Below, in pieces: positions 24,588 to 33,421 of a stretch of DNA of 64,000 nucleotides. The notes below the pieces were generated by a model. The model was not told where the DNA came from and did no database searches. It saw nothing but the letters and a program-made list of their open reading frames with translations. Source of the DNA: an uncultured Prevotellaceae bacterium (lineage in GTDB: Bacteria; Bacteroidota; Bacteroidia; Bacteroidales; Muribaculaceae); assembly GCA_947165675.1 (NCBI GenBank), contig CAMVBJ010000004.1, positions 62,001-126,000 of the forward strand, read 5' to 3'. The position numbers and the translations under genes were made by a program. Within the stretch, counting starts at the first letter, position 1; each line of letters opens with the position of its first letter.

Positions 24588-26660
24588 ATGGCTACATTAG
24601 AGAAAATTAGGCAGAGGAAAAAAATCCTTGCCATCGTAATCGGTGCCGCTTTGATCGCTTTTATCATCGAGGTAGGTATCGAGGCCATCGGTCGTTCCGG
24701 TGGTAACAGCGCAGCCGCAAAAGTCGGCAATGAGAAAATTGACATTATGGCTTTCCAACATCGCGTGGAGCAAGAAGCCGCTGACGACCAGCAAAACAAC
24801 CAGCAGATGGACGCAGCCCTGCGTCAGCAGCAGGTACTGGACGAGATGATCAACGAGAAACTCTTGGAGCAGGAGTATGAAAAGTTGGGCATCACCGTTA
24901 GCGACAACGAGATCAGCCAGTTGATGATTGGCAAGAATCCCGCCCCCGCAGTCATGCAGTTCGCCCAGCAGGTTGGCGCCAAGTCGCCTGCTGACCTCTA
25001 TGACTTCATCATGAACCCTGGCAAGCAGGGTGTTCAGGAAGCCCAGGTAGCAGAACTCCGCAACCAGTGGAACAAACTCAAGGATGACATCACCAAGCAA
25101 TACATGTTCGCCAAGCTGCAGAACCTGATGGCAGGTTGTATGCAGGCCAACGATCTGGACCGCGCCCAGATGGCCGAAGACGAGGCTATCACCAACGTGG
25201 TCACCTTTGCCAAGAAGGATTACTCAACGCTTCCAGACGACAAGTATAAAGTAACCGACGAGGAACTCAAGGCCGAGTGGCAGAAGCTGAAACCGATGTT
25301 CAAGATTGACGAAGAAGTGCGCACGATCCACTACATCGCCGTGAACATTGACCCCAGCCAGGAGGATATCGCCGCTGCCAACAAGGTTGCCGATGCTGCT
25401 TACCTTGCCTTGCAGAAGGGTCGTGGTGTTGACTCTGTCCGCCTGTTGGGTACCGTGCAGATCGACACTGCCAAGATGCTCCAGAAGGAACTCCCCGCCA
25501 AGGTGCGCGACTTCTTTGCCAGCGCCGAGGTGGGCACCACCCGTCGCGACAGCACCGTGGGTAACCACCACGTGATGTACAAGCTCATCAACAAGCAAGT
25601 GAGCCTCGACTCCGTTGACCTGGGTTATGTTGTTATCCAAGGCGATGCCAAGACCCAGAAAGCCGTCCTCGACCAGCTGAATGCCGGCAAGACCCTTGAC
25701 GACATCAAGAAGGCTTATCCCCAGAAGGCTGACGGCAAGTTGAGCGAGTGGCAGCGCATCTTCAACGCCCCCGACTCGATGAAGGCCAAGATTGCCAACG
25801 CCACTACTGGTGTTTACTTCACTTACATGAGCAACGACCAGGGAGCCACCCTGCTCAAGGTAAATGATAAGAAAGCCGCCAAGACGTTCTACACGCTGGC
25901 AACTGTGTCCTATGACGCATACGCAAGCACCAAGACCAGTGACGAGTTGCGCGATAAGTTCCAGGCCTACCTGAACAAGAACAAGACCATCAAGGAATTT
26001 GAGGAAAACGCAGCCAAGGCTGGTTACAATGCTGTTGAGATGATGATCTCCCCCAGCACTGCTCAGCTCGGTCTGGGCGCGTATGGCCAGGGCGGCATTA
26101 AGGACTCCCGCAAGGCCATTAAGTGGGCCTATGACAACAAGAAGGGTCAAGTATCGCCCATCTTCAGCGACAACAACAACGTTATGATTGCCGTTGCTAT
26201 CGACGACATCTACAGCGATGGTTATCTGCCCTACAATTTCACTCAGGGCAAGGACATGCTCACTCAACGCGTGCGCAACAGCAAGAAGGGTGATGACCTG
26301 ATGAAGCAGTACCAGGGCAAGGCCAAGGACGTTGCCGGATACGCATCGCTGATGGGCGTGAAGGTCGACACCGCAAGAGTGGTCTTCACTTCGGGTGTAC
26401 CCACCATTGAGCCCAAGATCCAGGGTCGCATTGCCGCTGGCAAGCAGGGTACCTTCCAGGGTCCCATCAAGGGTGATGATGCTGTGTATGTTTACCAGAT
26501 TGTTAAGCAGGAGAAGGCCGAGCGCAAGCCTACCAAGGAAGAGCTCGATAACCGCTACTCTCAGAGCCGCGGTGCCCAGATCTTTGCTAACCCGCGCAAC
26601 ATCTATAACATCCTCACCAAGGCTACCAAGGTGCAGAAACACCTCATCGATTTCTTCTAA
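24588..26660 (+). CDS. PpiD/SurA-like membrane-anchored folding chaperone (peptidylprolyl isomerase family)
   Basis: The product is 690 residues. A short N-terminus (MATLEKIRQRKK) precedes one membrane segment (13-32), as in PpiD. A SurA-N-type helical domain follows (about 40-210; 'LDEMINEKLLEQEYEKLGI', 'SDNEISQLMIG'). The centre (about 230-430) contains a degenerate parvulin-like domain, and a second chaperone region follows. PpiD proteins sit in the inner membrane and help secreted proteins fold as they emerge from Sec. Active-site residues of parvulins cannot be confirmed by eye, so a pure chaperone is possible. It is a single-gene unit with its own promoter and a strong terminator. Confidence 0.85.
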   Translation: MATLEKIRQRKKILAIVIGAALIAFIIEVGIEAIGRSGGNSAAAKVGNEKIDIMAFQHRVEQEAADDQQNNQQMDAALRQQQVLDEMINEKLLEQEYEKLGITVSDNEISQLMIGKNPAPAVMQFAQQVGAKSPADLYDFIMNPGKQGVQEAQVAELRNQWNKLKDDITKQYMFAKLQNLMAGCMQANDLDRAQMAEDEAITNVVTFAKKDYSTLPDDKYKVTDEELKAEWQKLKPMFKIDEEVRTIHYIAVNIDPSQEDIAAANKVADAAYLALQKGRGVDSVRLLGTVQIDTAKMLQKELPAKVRDFFASAEVGTTRRDSTVGNHHVMYKLINKQVSLDSVDLGYVVIQGDAKTQKAVLDQLNAGKTLDDIKKAYPQKADGKLSEWQRIFNAPDSMKAKIANATTGVYFTYMSNDQGATLLKVNDKKAAKTFYTLATVSYDAYASTKTSDELRDKFQAYLNKNKTIKEFEENAAKAGYNAVEMMISPSTAQLGLGAYGQGGIKDSRKAIKWAYDNKKGQVSPIFSDNNNVMIAVAIDDIYSDGYLPYNFTQGKDMLTQRVRNSKKGDDLMKQYQGKAKDVAGYASLMGVKVDTARVVFTSGVPTIEPKIQGRIAAGKQGTFQGPIKGDDAVYVYQIVKQEKAERKPTKEELDNRYSQSRGAQIFANPRNIYNILTKATKVQKHLIDFF

Positions 26661-26681
26661 GCAAGATAGAACCAACACATC

Positions 26682-26722
26682 CAAATCCCGCAAGGAAATT
26701 CCTCTGCGGGATTTGTTTTTTT
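26682..26722 (+). terminator. Intrinsic terminator of the PpiD-like gene
   Basis: CAAATCCCGCA (26682-26692) pairs with TGCGGGATTTG (26705-26715), with a further AGGAA/TTCCT inner pairing, followed by seven T. It lies 21 bp after the stop codon. Confidence 0.9.
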
Positions 26723-26776
26723 ATGGTAATTAGAATTTTTATGGGGCCGAAAACACATCAATTCAAAAAAATAAAC

Positions 26777-26784
26777 TATCTTTG
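26777..26784 (+). promoter_or_regulatory. -7 element TATCTTTG for sufE
   Basis: TATCTTTG lies 30 bp before the chosen ATG. An in-frame start inside it (26782) would be upstream of the transcription start, so the later start is preferred. Confidence 0.5.
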
Positions 26785-26814
26785 GAGGTTAAACCAAAAC
26801 ATATATCGATATTC

Positions 26815-27240
26815 ATGTCAGAAATCAACGACAGACAAGACGAAATCATTGAGGAATTTGAGGGTCTGGACGACTGGATGGACCGTTACAGTGTCATCAT
26901 CGACATGGGTAACGCCATGCCAGCGCTCGACGAGCAGTACAAGACAGCCGACAACCTGATTGACGGTTGCCAGAGCCGCGTGTGGCTCCAGGCCGACTGC
27001 ATCGACGGCCGCATGCGCCTGCAGGCCGACAGCGATGCCATCATCGTCAAGGGCATCATCTCGATGCTGGTGCGCGTGCTCGACGGCGCCACGCCCCAGG
27101 AAGTGCTCGACGCCGACCTGTACTTCATCGAGCGCATTGGTTTGAGGGAGCACCTCTCGCCCACCCGCAGCAACGGCCTGCTGGCCATGGTGAAGCAAAT
27201 CAGAGCCTATGCCATCGCCTTCCAAGCCCGCACCCAATAA
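26815..27240 (+). CDS. sufE: SufE family cysteine desulfurase activator
   Basis: The product is 141 residues, the normal SufE length. The signature 'LIDGCQSRVWL' contains the sulfur-accepting Cys52. It is followed by 'DSDAIIVKGIISMLVRVL' and the C-terminal 'LSPTRSNGLLAMVKQIRAYA' helix typical of SufE. SufE takes persulfide sulfur from SufS and passes it to the SufB scaffold for iron-sulfur cluster assembly in the cytoplasm. The other suf genes are not in this window. The start was chosen by the promoter position and the conserved N-terminus (EIIEEFEGLDDWMDRY). Confidence 0.93.
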   Translation: MSEINDRQDEIIEEFEGLDDWMDRYSVIIDMGNAMPALDEQYKTADNLIDGCQSRVWLQADCIDGRMRLQADSDAIIVKGIISMLVRVLDGATPQEVLDADLYFIERIGLREHLSPTRSNGLLAMVKQIRAYAIAFQARTQ

Positions 27241-27293
27241 GACAATCTACAACATTATTAATAATTAACCAATCAAAAAAAACCTAACAGATT

Positions 27294-28880
27294 ATGTTTA
27301 AGAACCATCCCAAGGGTCTAATCCCCGCCGCGTTGAGCAACATGGGCGAGCGCTTCGGCTACTACATCATGAATGCCGTGCTGCTGCTGTTCCTGTGCTC
27401 CAAGTTCGGCCTTGACGAGGGCGTTGCCGGAGTCATCTATGCCGTATTCTATGCTGGTATCTACGTATTGAGTCTCGTGGGCGGTTTCATTGCCGACCGT
27501 ACTCAGAATTACAAGAGCACCATCCAGTGGGGCCTCGTCATCATGGCTCTCGGTTACGTGCTGCTCTCGATTCCTGTTGTCCACTCGGCTGGCAACCACA
27601 TGTGGCTGCTGGTGTTCACCTGTGTGGCTTTGTTCCTGATTGCATTTGGTAACGGTCTGTTCAAGGGTAACCTGCAAGCTATCGTGGGTCAGATGTATGA
27701 CAACATGGAGGCCGATGCCGTTGCCCAACACAAGAGTGCCGAAGAGATCAAGGCCATTAAGGAACGCCGTGACTCAGGCTTCCAGATTTTCTATGTATTC
27801 ATCAACATTGGTGGTCTGGTAGCCCCGTTCGTTGCTCCGTTGCTGCGTCAGTGGTGGTTGGGCGTCAAGGGTATGGTCTATGATGCAGGTCTTCCCGCAT
27901 TGTGCCACCAGTACCTGAACGATGCCGCCAAGATGGGTGCCGAGCAGATGACCAACCTCAACGCATTGATGGAGAAGGCCAACCCCGCCGGATTCAGCGC
28001 TGGCGACATGGGAGCTGCTTGCAACAACTACCTTGAGGTGTTCAACACTGGCGTTCACTACAGCTTCATTGCATCGGTAGTCGCTATGTTCATCTCGCTG
28101 GTCATCTTCATGGCCTTCAAGAAGATCTTCCCGACTCCCGCCAAGAAAGAGGCTGCCGCTGTCGAGGAATATACCCCCGAGGAGAAGCGTGCTATGGCCA
28201 AGGAGATCAAGCAGCGCATGGCCGCCTTGTTTGCCGTGCTGGGCGTATGCGTCTTCTTCTGGCTGTCATTCCACCAGAATGGCCAGTCGTTGTCGGTATT
28301 TGCTCGTGACTATGTGATCACCGACAGCATTGCTCCCGAAATCTGGCAGGCCGTGAACCCGTTCTTTGTGATCGTGCTCACGCCGATTATCATGTGGATC
28401 TTTGCCTCGCTGGCCAAGGCAGGCAAGGCCATCTCAACCCCCAGGAAGATTGTCATCGGTATGGGCATCACTGGTCTGGCTTACCTGTTCCTCGTGCTTG
28501 TCAGCATGAGCGCCGGTTATCCCAACGGTGAGGACTTCCGTGCCCTGGGCATCGAGCAGCAAGCAGCCATGAAGTCACAGTGGTGGGTACTCATTGCCAC
28601 CTACTTCTTCCTGACTGTCGCCGAGCTGTTCATTTCGCCGCTGGGTCTGTCGTTTGTTTCAAAGATCGCTCCCAAGCACCTGCAGGGTATCTGCCAGGGC
28701 TTGTGGCTGGGTGCCACCGCACTGGGCAACCTGTTCATCTGGATTGGCCCGGTTATGCTCAACAAGATGCCCTCGCTGTGGATGTGCTGGGCCGTATTCC
28801 TGGTTATCTGCCTCGTCGCCATGGGCGTGATGTGGGGTATGGTAAGCTGGCTGGAGCGTGTTACCGGCGAGAAGGAGTAA
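27294..28880 (+). CDS. POT/PTR family proton-coupled peptide transporter
   Basis: The product is 528 residues with about 12-14 membrane segments. POT motifs are clear: 'GERFGYYIMNAVLL' in TM1, 'VGGFIADRTQ', the PTR2 signature 'FYVFINIGGLVAPF', and 'FFWLSFHQNGQSLSVFARD'. The family normally begins TM1 with E-x-x-E-R-F-x-Y-Y; here the first Glu is Asn (NMGERFGYY). It imports di- and tripeptides across the inner membrane. A long cytoplasmic insertion with charged residues lies near 285-310 (KKEAAAVEEYTPEEKRAMAK). A second, shorter paralogue follows after a 94-bp gap with a hairpin. Confidence 0.92.
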   Translation: MFKNHPKGLIPAALSNMGERFGYYIMNAVLLLFLCSKFGLDEGVAGVIYAVFYAGIYVLSLVGGFIADRTQNYKSTIQWGLVIMALGYVLLSIPVVHSAGNHMWLLVFTCVALFLIAFGNGLFKGNLQAIVGQMYDNMEADAVAQHKSAEEIKAIKERRDSGFQIFYVFINIGGLVAPFVAPLLRQWWLGVKGMVYDAGLPALCHQYLNDAAKMGAEQMTNLNALMEKANPAGFSAGDMGAACNNYLEVFNTGVHYSFIASVVAMFISLVIFMAFKKIFPTPAKKEAAAVEEYTPEEKRAMAKEIKQRMAALFAVLGVCVFFWLSFHQNGQSLSVFARDYVITDSIAPEIWQAVNPFFVIVLTPIIMWIFASLAKAGKAISTPRKIVIGMGITGLAYLFLVLVSMSAGYPNGEDFRALGIEQQAAMKSQWWVLIATYFFLTVAELFISPLGLSFVSKIAPKHLQGICQGLWLGATALGNLFIWIGPVMLNKMPSLWMCWAVFLVICLVAMGVMWGMVSWLERVTGEKE

Positions 28881-28913
28881 TCACTATACAACACATTGTT
28901 ATATATCCATCAT

Positions 28914-28956
28914 GAGAATCTGGAAAATCTAGCACATCTAGGTTTTCTGGATTCTC
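28914..28956 (+). terminator. 19-bp hairpin with G-U pairs between the two POT genes
   Basis: GAGAATCTGGAAAATCTAG (28914-28932) pairs with CTAGGTTTTCTGGATTCTC (28938-28956). The three non-Watson-Crick positions are all G-U when read as RNA from the plus strand, and the loop is five bases (CACAT). No U-run follows, and the next ATG is only 19 bp later, so partial termination, mRNA processing or stabilisation are all possible. Confidence 0.55.
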
Positions 28957-28974
28957 AATTAAAAAGAAGATATT

Positions 28975-30519
28975 ATGTTTGAAGGACAACCTAAAGGACT
29001 TTTTGCGTTGGCACTGGCCAACACAGGTGAACGCTTCGGCTACTACACGATGATAGCCGTGTTCGCACTGTTCCTCAGGGCCAACTATGGCCTCTCCCCG
29101 GCAGTTGCCGGCACCATCTACAGTTCATTCCTGATGGTCGTGTATTTCTTGCCGCTGATTGGCGGATGGATGGCCGACAAGTTTGGCTACGGCAAGATGG
29201 TGACCATCGGTATCATCATCATGTTCCTGGGCTACTTGCTGCTGTCGGTGCCCCTGGGTGGTAACACCTTAGCACTGATTGTGATGATTGGCGCACTACT
29301 GCTCATCGGACTGGGAACTGGCCTGTTCAAGGGCAACCTGCAAGTGATGGTGGGCAACCTGTATGACGACACACGATATGCAGCCAAGCGTGACGCAGGC
29401 TTCTCGATTTTCTATATGGCCATCAACATCGGTGCCCTGTTTGCTCCGACGGCAGCCGTCAAGATCAAGGAGTATGCCGAGACCGTTTGGGGCTTCTCGT
29501 CCAATGATGCTTACCACTTCTCGTTTGCCGTAGCATGTGCCTCGCTCGTCTTGTCTATTGCCATTTACTATGCCTTCCGCAGCACCTTCCGTCATGCCGA
29601 GGGTGGCAAGAAAGACGCCCTCAAGACCGATGGCGCTAACGCTGTGAAGGAGCCCGAACTGAGCAAGGACGAGACCAAGCAGCGCATCATAGCACTGTGC
29701 CTTGTTTTTGCTGTAGTGGTATTCTTCTGGATGGCATTCCACCAGAATGGCTTGTCGCTCACCTTCTTTGCCGACGAGTTCACGGCCAACTCGGCCAGCG
29801 GCTTGCAGAGCATGGCATTTGACGTGTGGAACCTCGTGCTGGTCATCGTTATCGTCTATGCCGGCTTCTCGCTGTTCCAGAGCAAGACGGCCAAGGGCAA
29901 GGGCATCTCGGGAGCCATCATCCTGGCCGCGCTGGGTATCTTGTACCACAAGTACACCCGCACCACGGGCAGCATCGATGTTGCCGCTCCTATCTTCCAG
30001 CAGTTTAACCCGTTCTATGTCGTAGCCTTGACTCCCGTCTCAATGGCCATCTTCAGCTGGCTGGCCAGCAAGGGCAAGGAGCCCTCGGCTCCCAGAAAGA
30101 TTGCCTATGGTATGGTTGTCGCCGCCGTCGCTTATGCCATCATGGCGTTTGCCTCGGTAGGACTGCCCATGCCTCAACAGGCACCTGATGCCAGCGGTAA
30201 TCTCGTGGGCCAGCATGTGGCCGACGTGACACCCAACCTGCTGATCAGCGTCTATCTGGTGCTGACATTCGGCGAACTGCTGCTCTCGCCCATGGGCATC
30301 TCATTTGTCAGCAAGGTGGCTCCTCCCAAGTACAAGGGTGCCATGATGGGTGGCTGGTTCGTATCGACCGCCTTGGGCAACCAGCTTGTACTGGTGGGTG
30401 GCGCACTGTGGGGCAAGGTGCCCCTGTGGGTATGCTGGAGTGTATTCCTGGGCGTTTGCCTCGTTGCAGCCATCTTCATGTTCGCCATGATGAAGCGCCT
30501 CGAGAAGGTCGCCAAGTAA
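28975..30519 (+). CDS. POT/PTR family proton-coupled peptide transporter (second copy)
   Basis: The product is 514 residues and clearly paralogous to the gene before it: TM1 'ANTGERFGYYTMIAVFALFL', 'IGGWMADKFGYGKMVTIGI', PTR2 signature 'FYMAINIGALFAPT', and 'FFWMAFHQNGLSLTFFAD'. As in its neighbour, the first Glu of E-x-x-E-R is Asn. The two copies may differ in peptide preference or expression. The pair is probably transcribed together, with the hairpin between them tuning the second gene. Confidence 0.92.
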   Translation: MFEGQPKGLFALALANTGERFGYYTMIAVFALFLRANYGLSPAVAGTIYSSFLMVVYFLPLIGGWMADKFGYGKMVTIGIIIMFLGYLLLSVPLGGNTLALIVMIGALLLIGLGTGLFKGNLQVMVGNLYDDTRYAAKRDAGFSIFYMAINIGALFAPTAAVKIKEYAETVWGFSSNDAYHFSFAVACASLVLSIAIYYAFRSTFRHAEGGKKDALKTDGANAVKEPELSKDETKQRIIALCLVFAVVVFFWMAFHQNGLSLTFFADEFTANSASGLQSMAFDVWNLVLVIVIVYAGFSLFQSKTAKGKGISGAIILAALGILYHKYTRTTGSIDVAAPIFQQFNPFYVVALTPVSMAIFSWLASKGKEPSAPRKIAYGMVVAAVAYAIMAFASVGLPMPQQAPDASGNLVGQHVADVTPNLLISVYLVLTFGELLLSPMGISFVSKVAPPKYKGAMMGGWFVSTALGNQLVLVGGALWGKVPLWVCWSVFLGVCLVAAIFMFAMMKRLEKVAK

Positions 30520-30536
30520 CTCCCCCCGCAACACGA

Positions 30537-30601
30537 GCCACAGGCTCGCAATACACCCGACGGCTGCCCCGCGGCCTGTCGAGGTATTGCAAGCCTGTGG
30601 C
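30537..30601. repeat. Long palindromic element after the POT genes
   Basis: GCCACAGGCTCGCAATAC (30537-30554) and GTATTGCAAGCCTGTGGC (30584-30601) form an 18-bp stem with one mismatch. Inside it, CGACGGCTG and CGGCCTGTCG type arms allow a second stem. Eight A's follow at 30608-30615, so a U-tract exists only on the minus strand. It may end the POT transcript or be a dispersed palindromic unit. Confidence 0.6.
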
Positions 30602-30650
30602 TTGCTATAAAAAAAACACTCCCGAAAACCCATAACTGAAAACTTCTTTG

Positions 30651-30658
30651 TACCTTTG
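30651..30658 (+). promoter_or_regulatory. -7 element TACCTTTG for hpt
   Basis: TACCTTTG lies 20 bp before the ATG of hpt. The -33 region is not convincing. Confidence 0.5.
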
Positions 30659-30678
30659 CATTTTAATTCTGTAAGCAA

Positions 30679-31221
30679 ATGGAAGAAGTAACCTACCAGG
30701 GTCTGACGTTTGAGCCCTACATCAGACGAGAAGAGATTGCCAAGCAAGTGTACCGACTTGCTCAGGAGATCAAGCGTGACTATGCTACCGAGAAGCCCTT
30801 GTTCCTGTGTGTACTCAATGGAGCCTTTATTTTTGCGGCCGACCTGTTCCGCGCATGCAACCTGCATGATGCCGAAATCACCTTCATCCGCTTCAAGTCC
30901 TATGAGGGGATGTCATCAACGGGAAAGGTCAAAGAAATCATGGGCTTGAGCGAGGACATCACGGGCCGTTCGGTCATCATTGTTGAGGACATCATCGACA
31001 GTGGCGTGACCGCCGAGCAACTCCGCAAGGAGCTGGCCAAGCACAATCCCAAGTCGGTCAAAATGGTATCGCTGCTGTTCAAGCCCGATGCCCTCACCGT
31101 CGGCAAAGCTCCCGAATATGTGGGATTTGAGATACCCAGCAAGTTCATCCTGGGCTACGGACTGGACCTGGATGGTCTTGCACGCAACCTGGCAGACATC
31201 TATGTGCTGAAGGAGGAATAA
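30679..31221 (+). CDS. hpt: Hypoxanthine phosphoribosyltransferase
   Basis: The product is 180 residues, the usual length. The PRPP-binding loop 'SVIIVEDIIDSGVTAEQL' is a full match to the type I phosphoribosyltransferase motif. 'LFLCVLNGAFIFAADLFRA' and 'SKFILGYGLDLDGLARNL' match HPRT substrate loops. It salvages hypoxanthine (and guanine) to IMP/GMP in the cytoplasm. adk follows 94 bp downstream, so two purine nucleotide genes lie together, a common Bacteroidetes arrangement. Confidence 0.95.
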   Translation: MEEVTYQGLTFEPYIRREEIAKQVYRLAQEIKRDYATEKPLFLCVLNGAFIFAADLFRACNLHDAEITFIRFKSYEGMSSTGKVKEIMGLSEDITGRSVIIVEDIIDSGVTAEQLRKELAKHNPKSVKMVSLLFKPDALTVGKAPEYVGFEIPSKFILGYGLDLDGLARNLADIYVLKEE

Positions 31222-31315
31222 GACTTTATGCCCCCTCAAAAGGCCTAAAGTGAAATATACCTATAATAATATATATAAAACGATAATATAGAGAACTCAA
31301 GATTTTTCATTAATT

Positions 31316-31891
31316 ATGTTGAACATTGTTATTTTTGGTGCCCCCGGATCGGGCAAAGGCACCCAGAGCGATAAGCTCATCGACCATTACAAACTGTTCC
31401 ACATCTCGACTGGCGACGTGTTACGCGACAACATCAAGCGCGGAACTGAACTTGGCAAGACCGCCAAGGGCTATATCGACCAAGGTCAACTCGTCCCCGA
31501 CGAGCTCATCATCGACATCTTAGCTCAAGTTCTTGACGACAACAAGGATAAGATCCAAGAAGGCGTCATCTTTGACGGTTTCCCCCGTACCATACCTCAG
31601 GCCGAGGCTCTCGAACAACTGCTTGCCGACCGTGGCACCCAGATTGATGCAGTTGTGGGTCTGGAAGTTCCCGAAGAGGAGCTCATCAAGCGCATTCTGC
31701 TGCGCGGCCAGCAGAGTGGACGCTCGGACGACAACGAAGAGACGGCTCGCAAGCGCCTGGACACTTACCACAACCAGACCTCGCCCTTGAAGGCTTACTA
31801 TGAGGAGCAGGGCAAGTACCTCGCCATCAACGGTCTGGGCACAATCGACGGTATCTTTGACTTGATCAAGGAGTCGCTCGATAACCTTTAA
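31316..31891 (+). CDS. adk: Adenylate kinase
   Basis: The product is 191 residues, a short-type adenylate kinase without the zinc LID insertion. The P-loop 'GAPGSGKGTQS' is at residues 8-18, the AMP-binding 'STGDVLRDNI' follows, and the 'VIFDGFPRTIPQAEAL' signature and the LID segment 'RGQQSGRSDDNEETARKRL' are intact. It interconverts ATP, ADP and AMP in the cytoplasm. It follows hpt and precedes a BrkB-type membrane protein, with an inverted repeat in between. Confidence 0.96.
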   Translation: MLNIVIFGAPGSGKGTQSDKLIDHYKLFHISTGDVLRDNIKRGTELGKTAKGYIDQGQLVPDELIIDILAQVLDDNKDKIQEGVIFDGFPRTIPQAEALEQLLADRGTQIDAVVGLEVPEEELIKRILLRGQQSGRSDDNEETARKRLDTYHNQTSPLKAYYEEQGKYLAINGLGTIDGIFDLIKESLDNL

Positions 31892-31909
31892 TAGAACAAA
31901 AAAAACGTA

Positions 31910-31984
31910 GGGAGGGCGTGTCATATTTTCACCGCCAGGGTCAATCAAGTACACTCATGCGGCAGAACAATGACACACCCTCCC
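31910..31984 (+). repeat. 75-bp inverted-repeat element between adk and the BrkB-type gene
   Basis: GGGAGGGCGTGTCAT (31910-31924) pairs with ATGACACACCCTCCC (31970-31984), 14 of 15 bases, around a 45-base loop. There is an A-run before it (31898-31905) and no U-run after. It ends 19 bp before the next start codon. It could fold in RNA as a long-looped stem or be a small dispersed element. Confidence 0.5.
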
Positions 31985-32003
31985 TTCCTGATGTCGCAAA
32001 GGG

Positions 32004-33338
32004 ATGAGCAAGGAGAATAAAGACAGCCTGTGGCAACGCATCATGCAGAACATCCAGTACTGCATCCATGGCGTGTGGAGCGACACCAAGCCATCATGGA
32101 CTGTCAAGGCTCTGAAAATCATTAACCTCAGCATTCGTTCATTCCTCGACCGCGACTTGCAGATGCGCTCTTACGCACTCACCTACAACACGGTGCTGGC
32201 TGTCGTTCCCGCATTGGCAATGCTATTTGCCATTGCCCGTGGGTTTGGATTCCAGAACCTGTTGCAGAGCGAGTTGTTCCGGTACTTCCCCGCTCAGCGC
32301 GAGGCGCTACAGAACGCACTGACCTATGTAGATAACTACCTGTCTCAAGCGTCTCAAGGGATATTTATTGGTATCGGACTGATCTTCCTGCTATGGACCT
32401 TGATCTCGTTGTTGAGCAATGTGGAAGACACATTCAATCACGTGTGGGGCGTGACCAACATGCGCTCATTGCGGCACAAATTCACCGACTACACCGCCCT
32501 GTTCCTGCTCCTGCCTGTGCTCATGGTATGCTCGGCCGGCATCACTATATTCATGAGTGATGCTGTGCAACGGGTATTTGAGGGCAACCCGCTATCACCC
32601 ATGCTACAGAAGTTGCTGGAATTCATGCCAACAGTGATATCATGGATCATCTTCACAGCTGCCTACTACATGATACCCAACACCAGGGTCCGGTTCAAGT
32701 ACGCCATGTTTACCGGCGTGCTGGCGGGATCGCTCTTTCAAGTAGTGCAATGGCTATTTGTCACCGGTCAAGTCTATGTTTCCAAGTACAACGCCATCTA
32801 CGGTAGCTTTGCATTCCTGCCATTAGTACTGGTGTGGATGCAGTTGTCATGGCTCATTGCGCTATCGGGTGCAGTACTGACCTATGCTTGCCAGAACTTC
32901 GACAGCTTTGCCTACCGTGACAAGGCCAAGGAAGCCTCCCAGACCTACTCCAACCAAATGGCTATCGCTGTGCTCACCTTAGCAACCAGGAAATTTAAAC
33001 GTCATGAGAAAGCGTTGACCCTGAGCGAACTTATTAATGAATATGGCATCCCTGGTTCTCTGGCCGAGAAGATACTAACCAGGCTAATGAATGCCGGCCT
33101 GCTCACGGCCATCTATCAGGACAATGAGGATGTGAAAGCCTATCAACCCGCATGTGACCCAGATGAGTTGACCGTCAACTCGGCCATTAATGCGCTGACC
33201 GACTATGGCAATACCAACTTCATCATCCATGCCGACAAGCGCTTTGACAAACTATTAAAGCGAATCTCCAAACTGCGCGAAGCCCAACAGTCAAGCACCC
33301 CAGACATCACATTGCTGGACTTGGTGAATGAAGAGTAA
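32004..33338 (+). CDS. YihY/BrkB family membrane protein
   Basis: The product is 444 residues. About six membrane segments lie between 60 and 300, with BrkB-type patterns 'SYALTYNTVLAVVPALAMLF' near the start, 'LLWTLISLLSNVEDTFNHVW' and 'YGSFAFLPLVLVWMQLSWLI'. The last 130 residues are cytoplasmic and resemble a winged-helix-like extension ('LTLSELINEYGIPGSLAEKI'). The family was once called ribonuclease BN in error; its members are membrane proteins of unclear function. No close functional link to adk is known, although it may be co-transcribed. Confidence 0.88.
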   Translation: MSKENKDSLWQRIMQNIQYCIHGVWSDTKPSWTVKALKIINLSIRSFLDRDLQMRSYALTYNTVLAVVPALAMLFAIARGFGFQNLLQSELFRYFPAQREALQNALTYVDNYLSQASQGIFIGIGLIFLLWTLISLLSNVEDTFNHVWGVTNMRSLRHKFTDYTALFLLLPVLMVCSAGITIFMSDAVQRVFEGNPLSPMLQKLLEFMPTVISWIIFTAAYYMIPNTRVRFKYAMFTGVLAGSLFQVVQWLFVTGQVYVSKYNAIYGSFAFLPLVLVWMQLSWLIALSGAVLTYACQNFDSFAYRDKAKEASQTYSNQMAIAVLTLATRKFKRHEKALTLSELINEYGIPGSLAEKILTRLMNAGLLTAIYQDNEDVKAYQPACDPDELTVNSAINALTDYGNTNFIIHADKRFDKLLKRISKLREAQQSSTPDITLLDLVNEE

Positions 33339-33393
33339 GCCCACAAAGAGATAAAAAAATCGCTTTTTGACTTTTTGTTTCACCAAAAAATAC

Positions 33394-33401
33394 TATCTTT
33401 G
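33394..33401 (+). promoter_or_regulatory. -7 element TATCTTTG for tRNA-Leu
   Basis: TATCTTTG lies 20 bp upstream of the mature tRNA 5' end. A TTTG occurs 16 bp before it (33374-33377), slightly closer than usual. Confidence 0.5.
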
Positions 33402-33421
33402 CAGCCGTAATAACAACTGAT

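Noticed and set aside
30739-31200. Riboswitch or leader RNA upstream of purine genes hpt/adk
   Set aside because: The leaders are short and no purine-riboswitch core or conserved stem pattern is seen.
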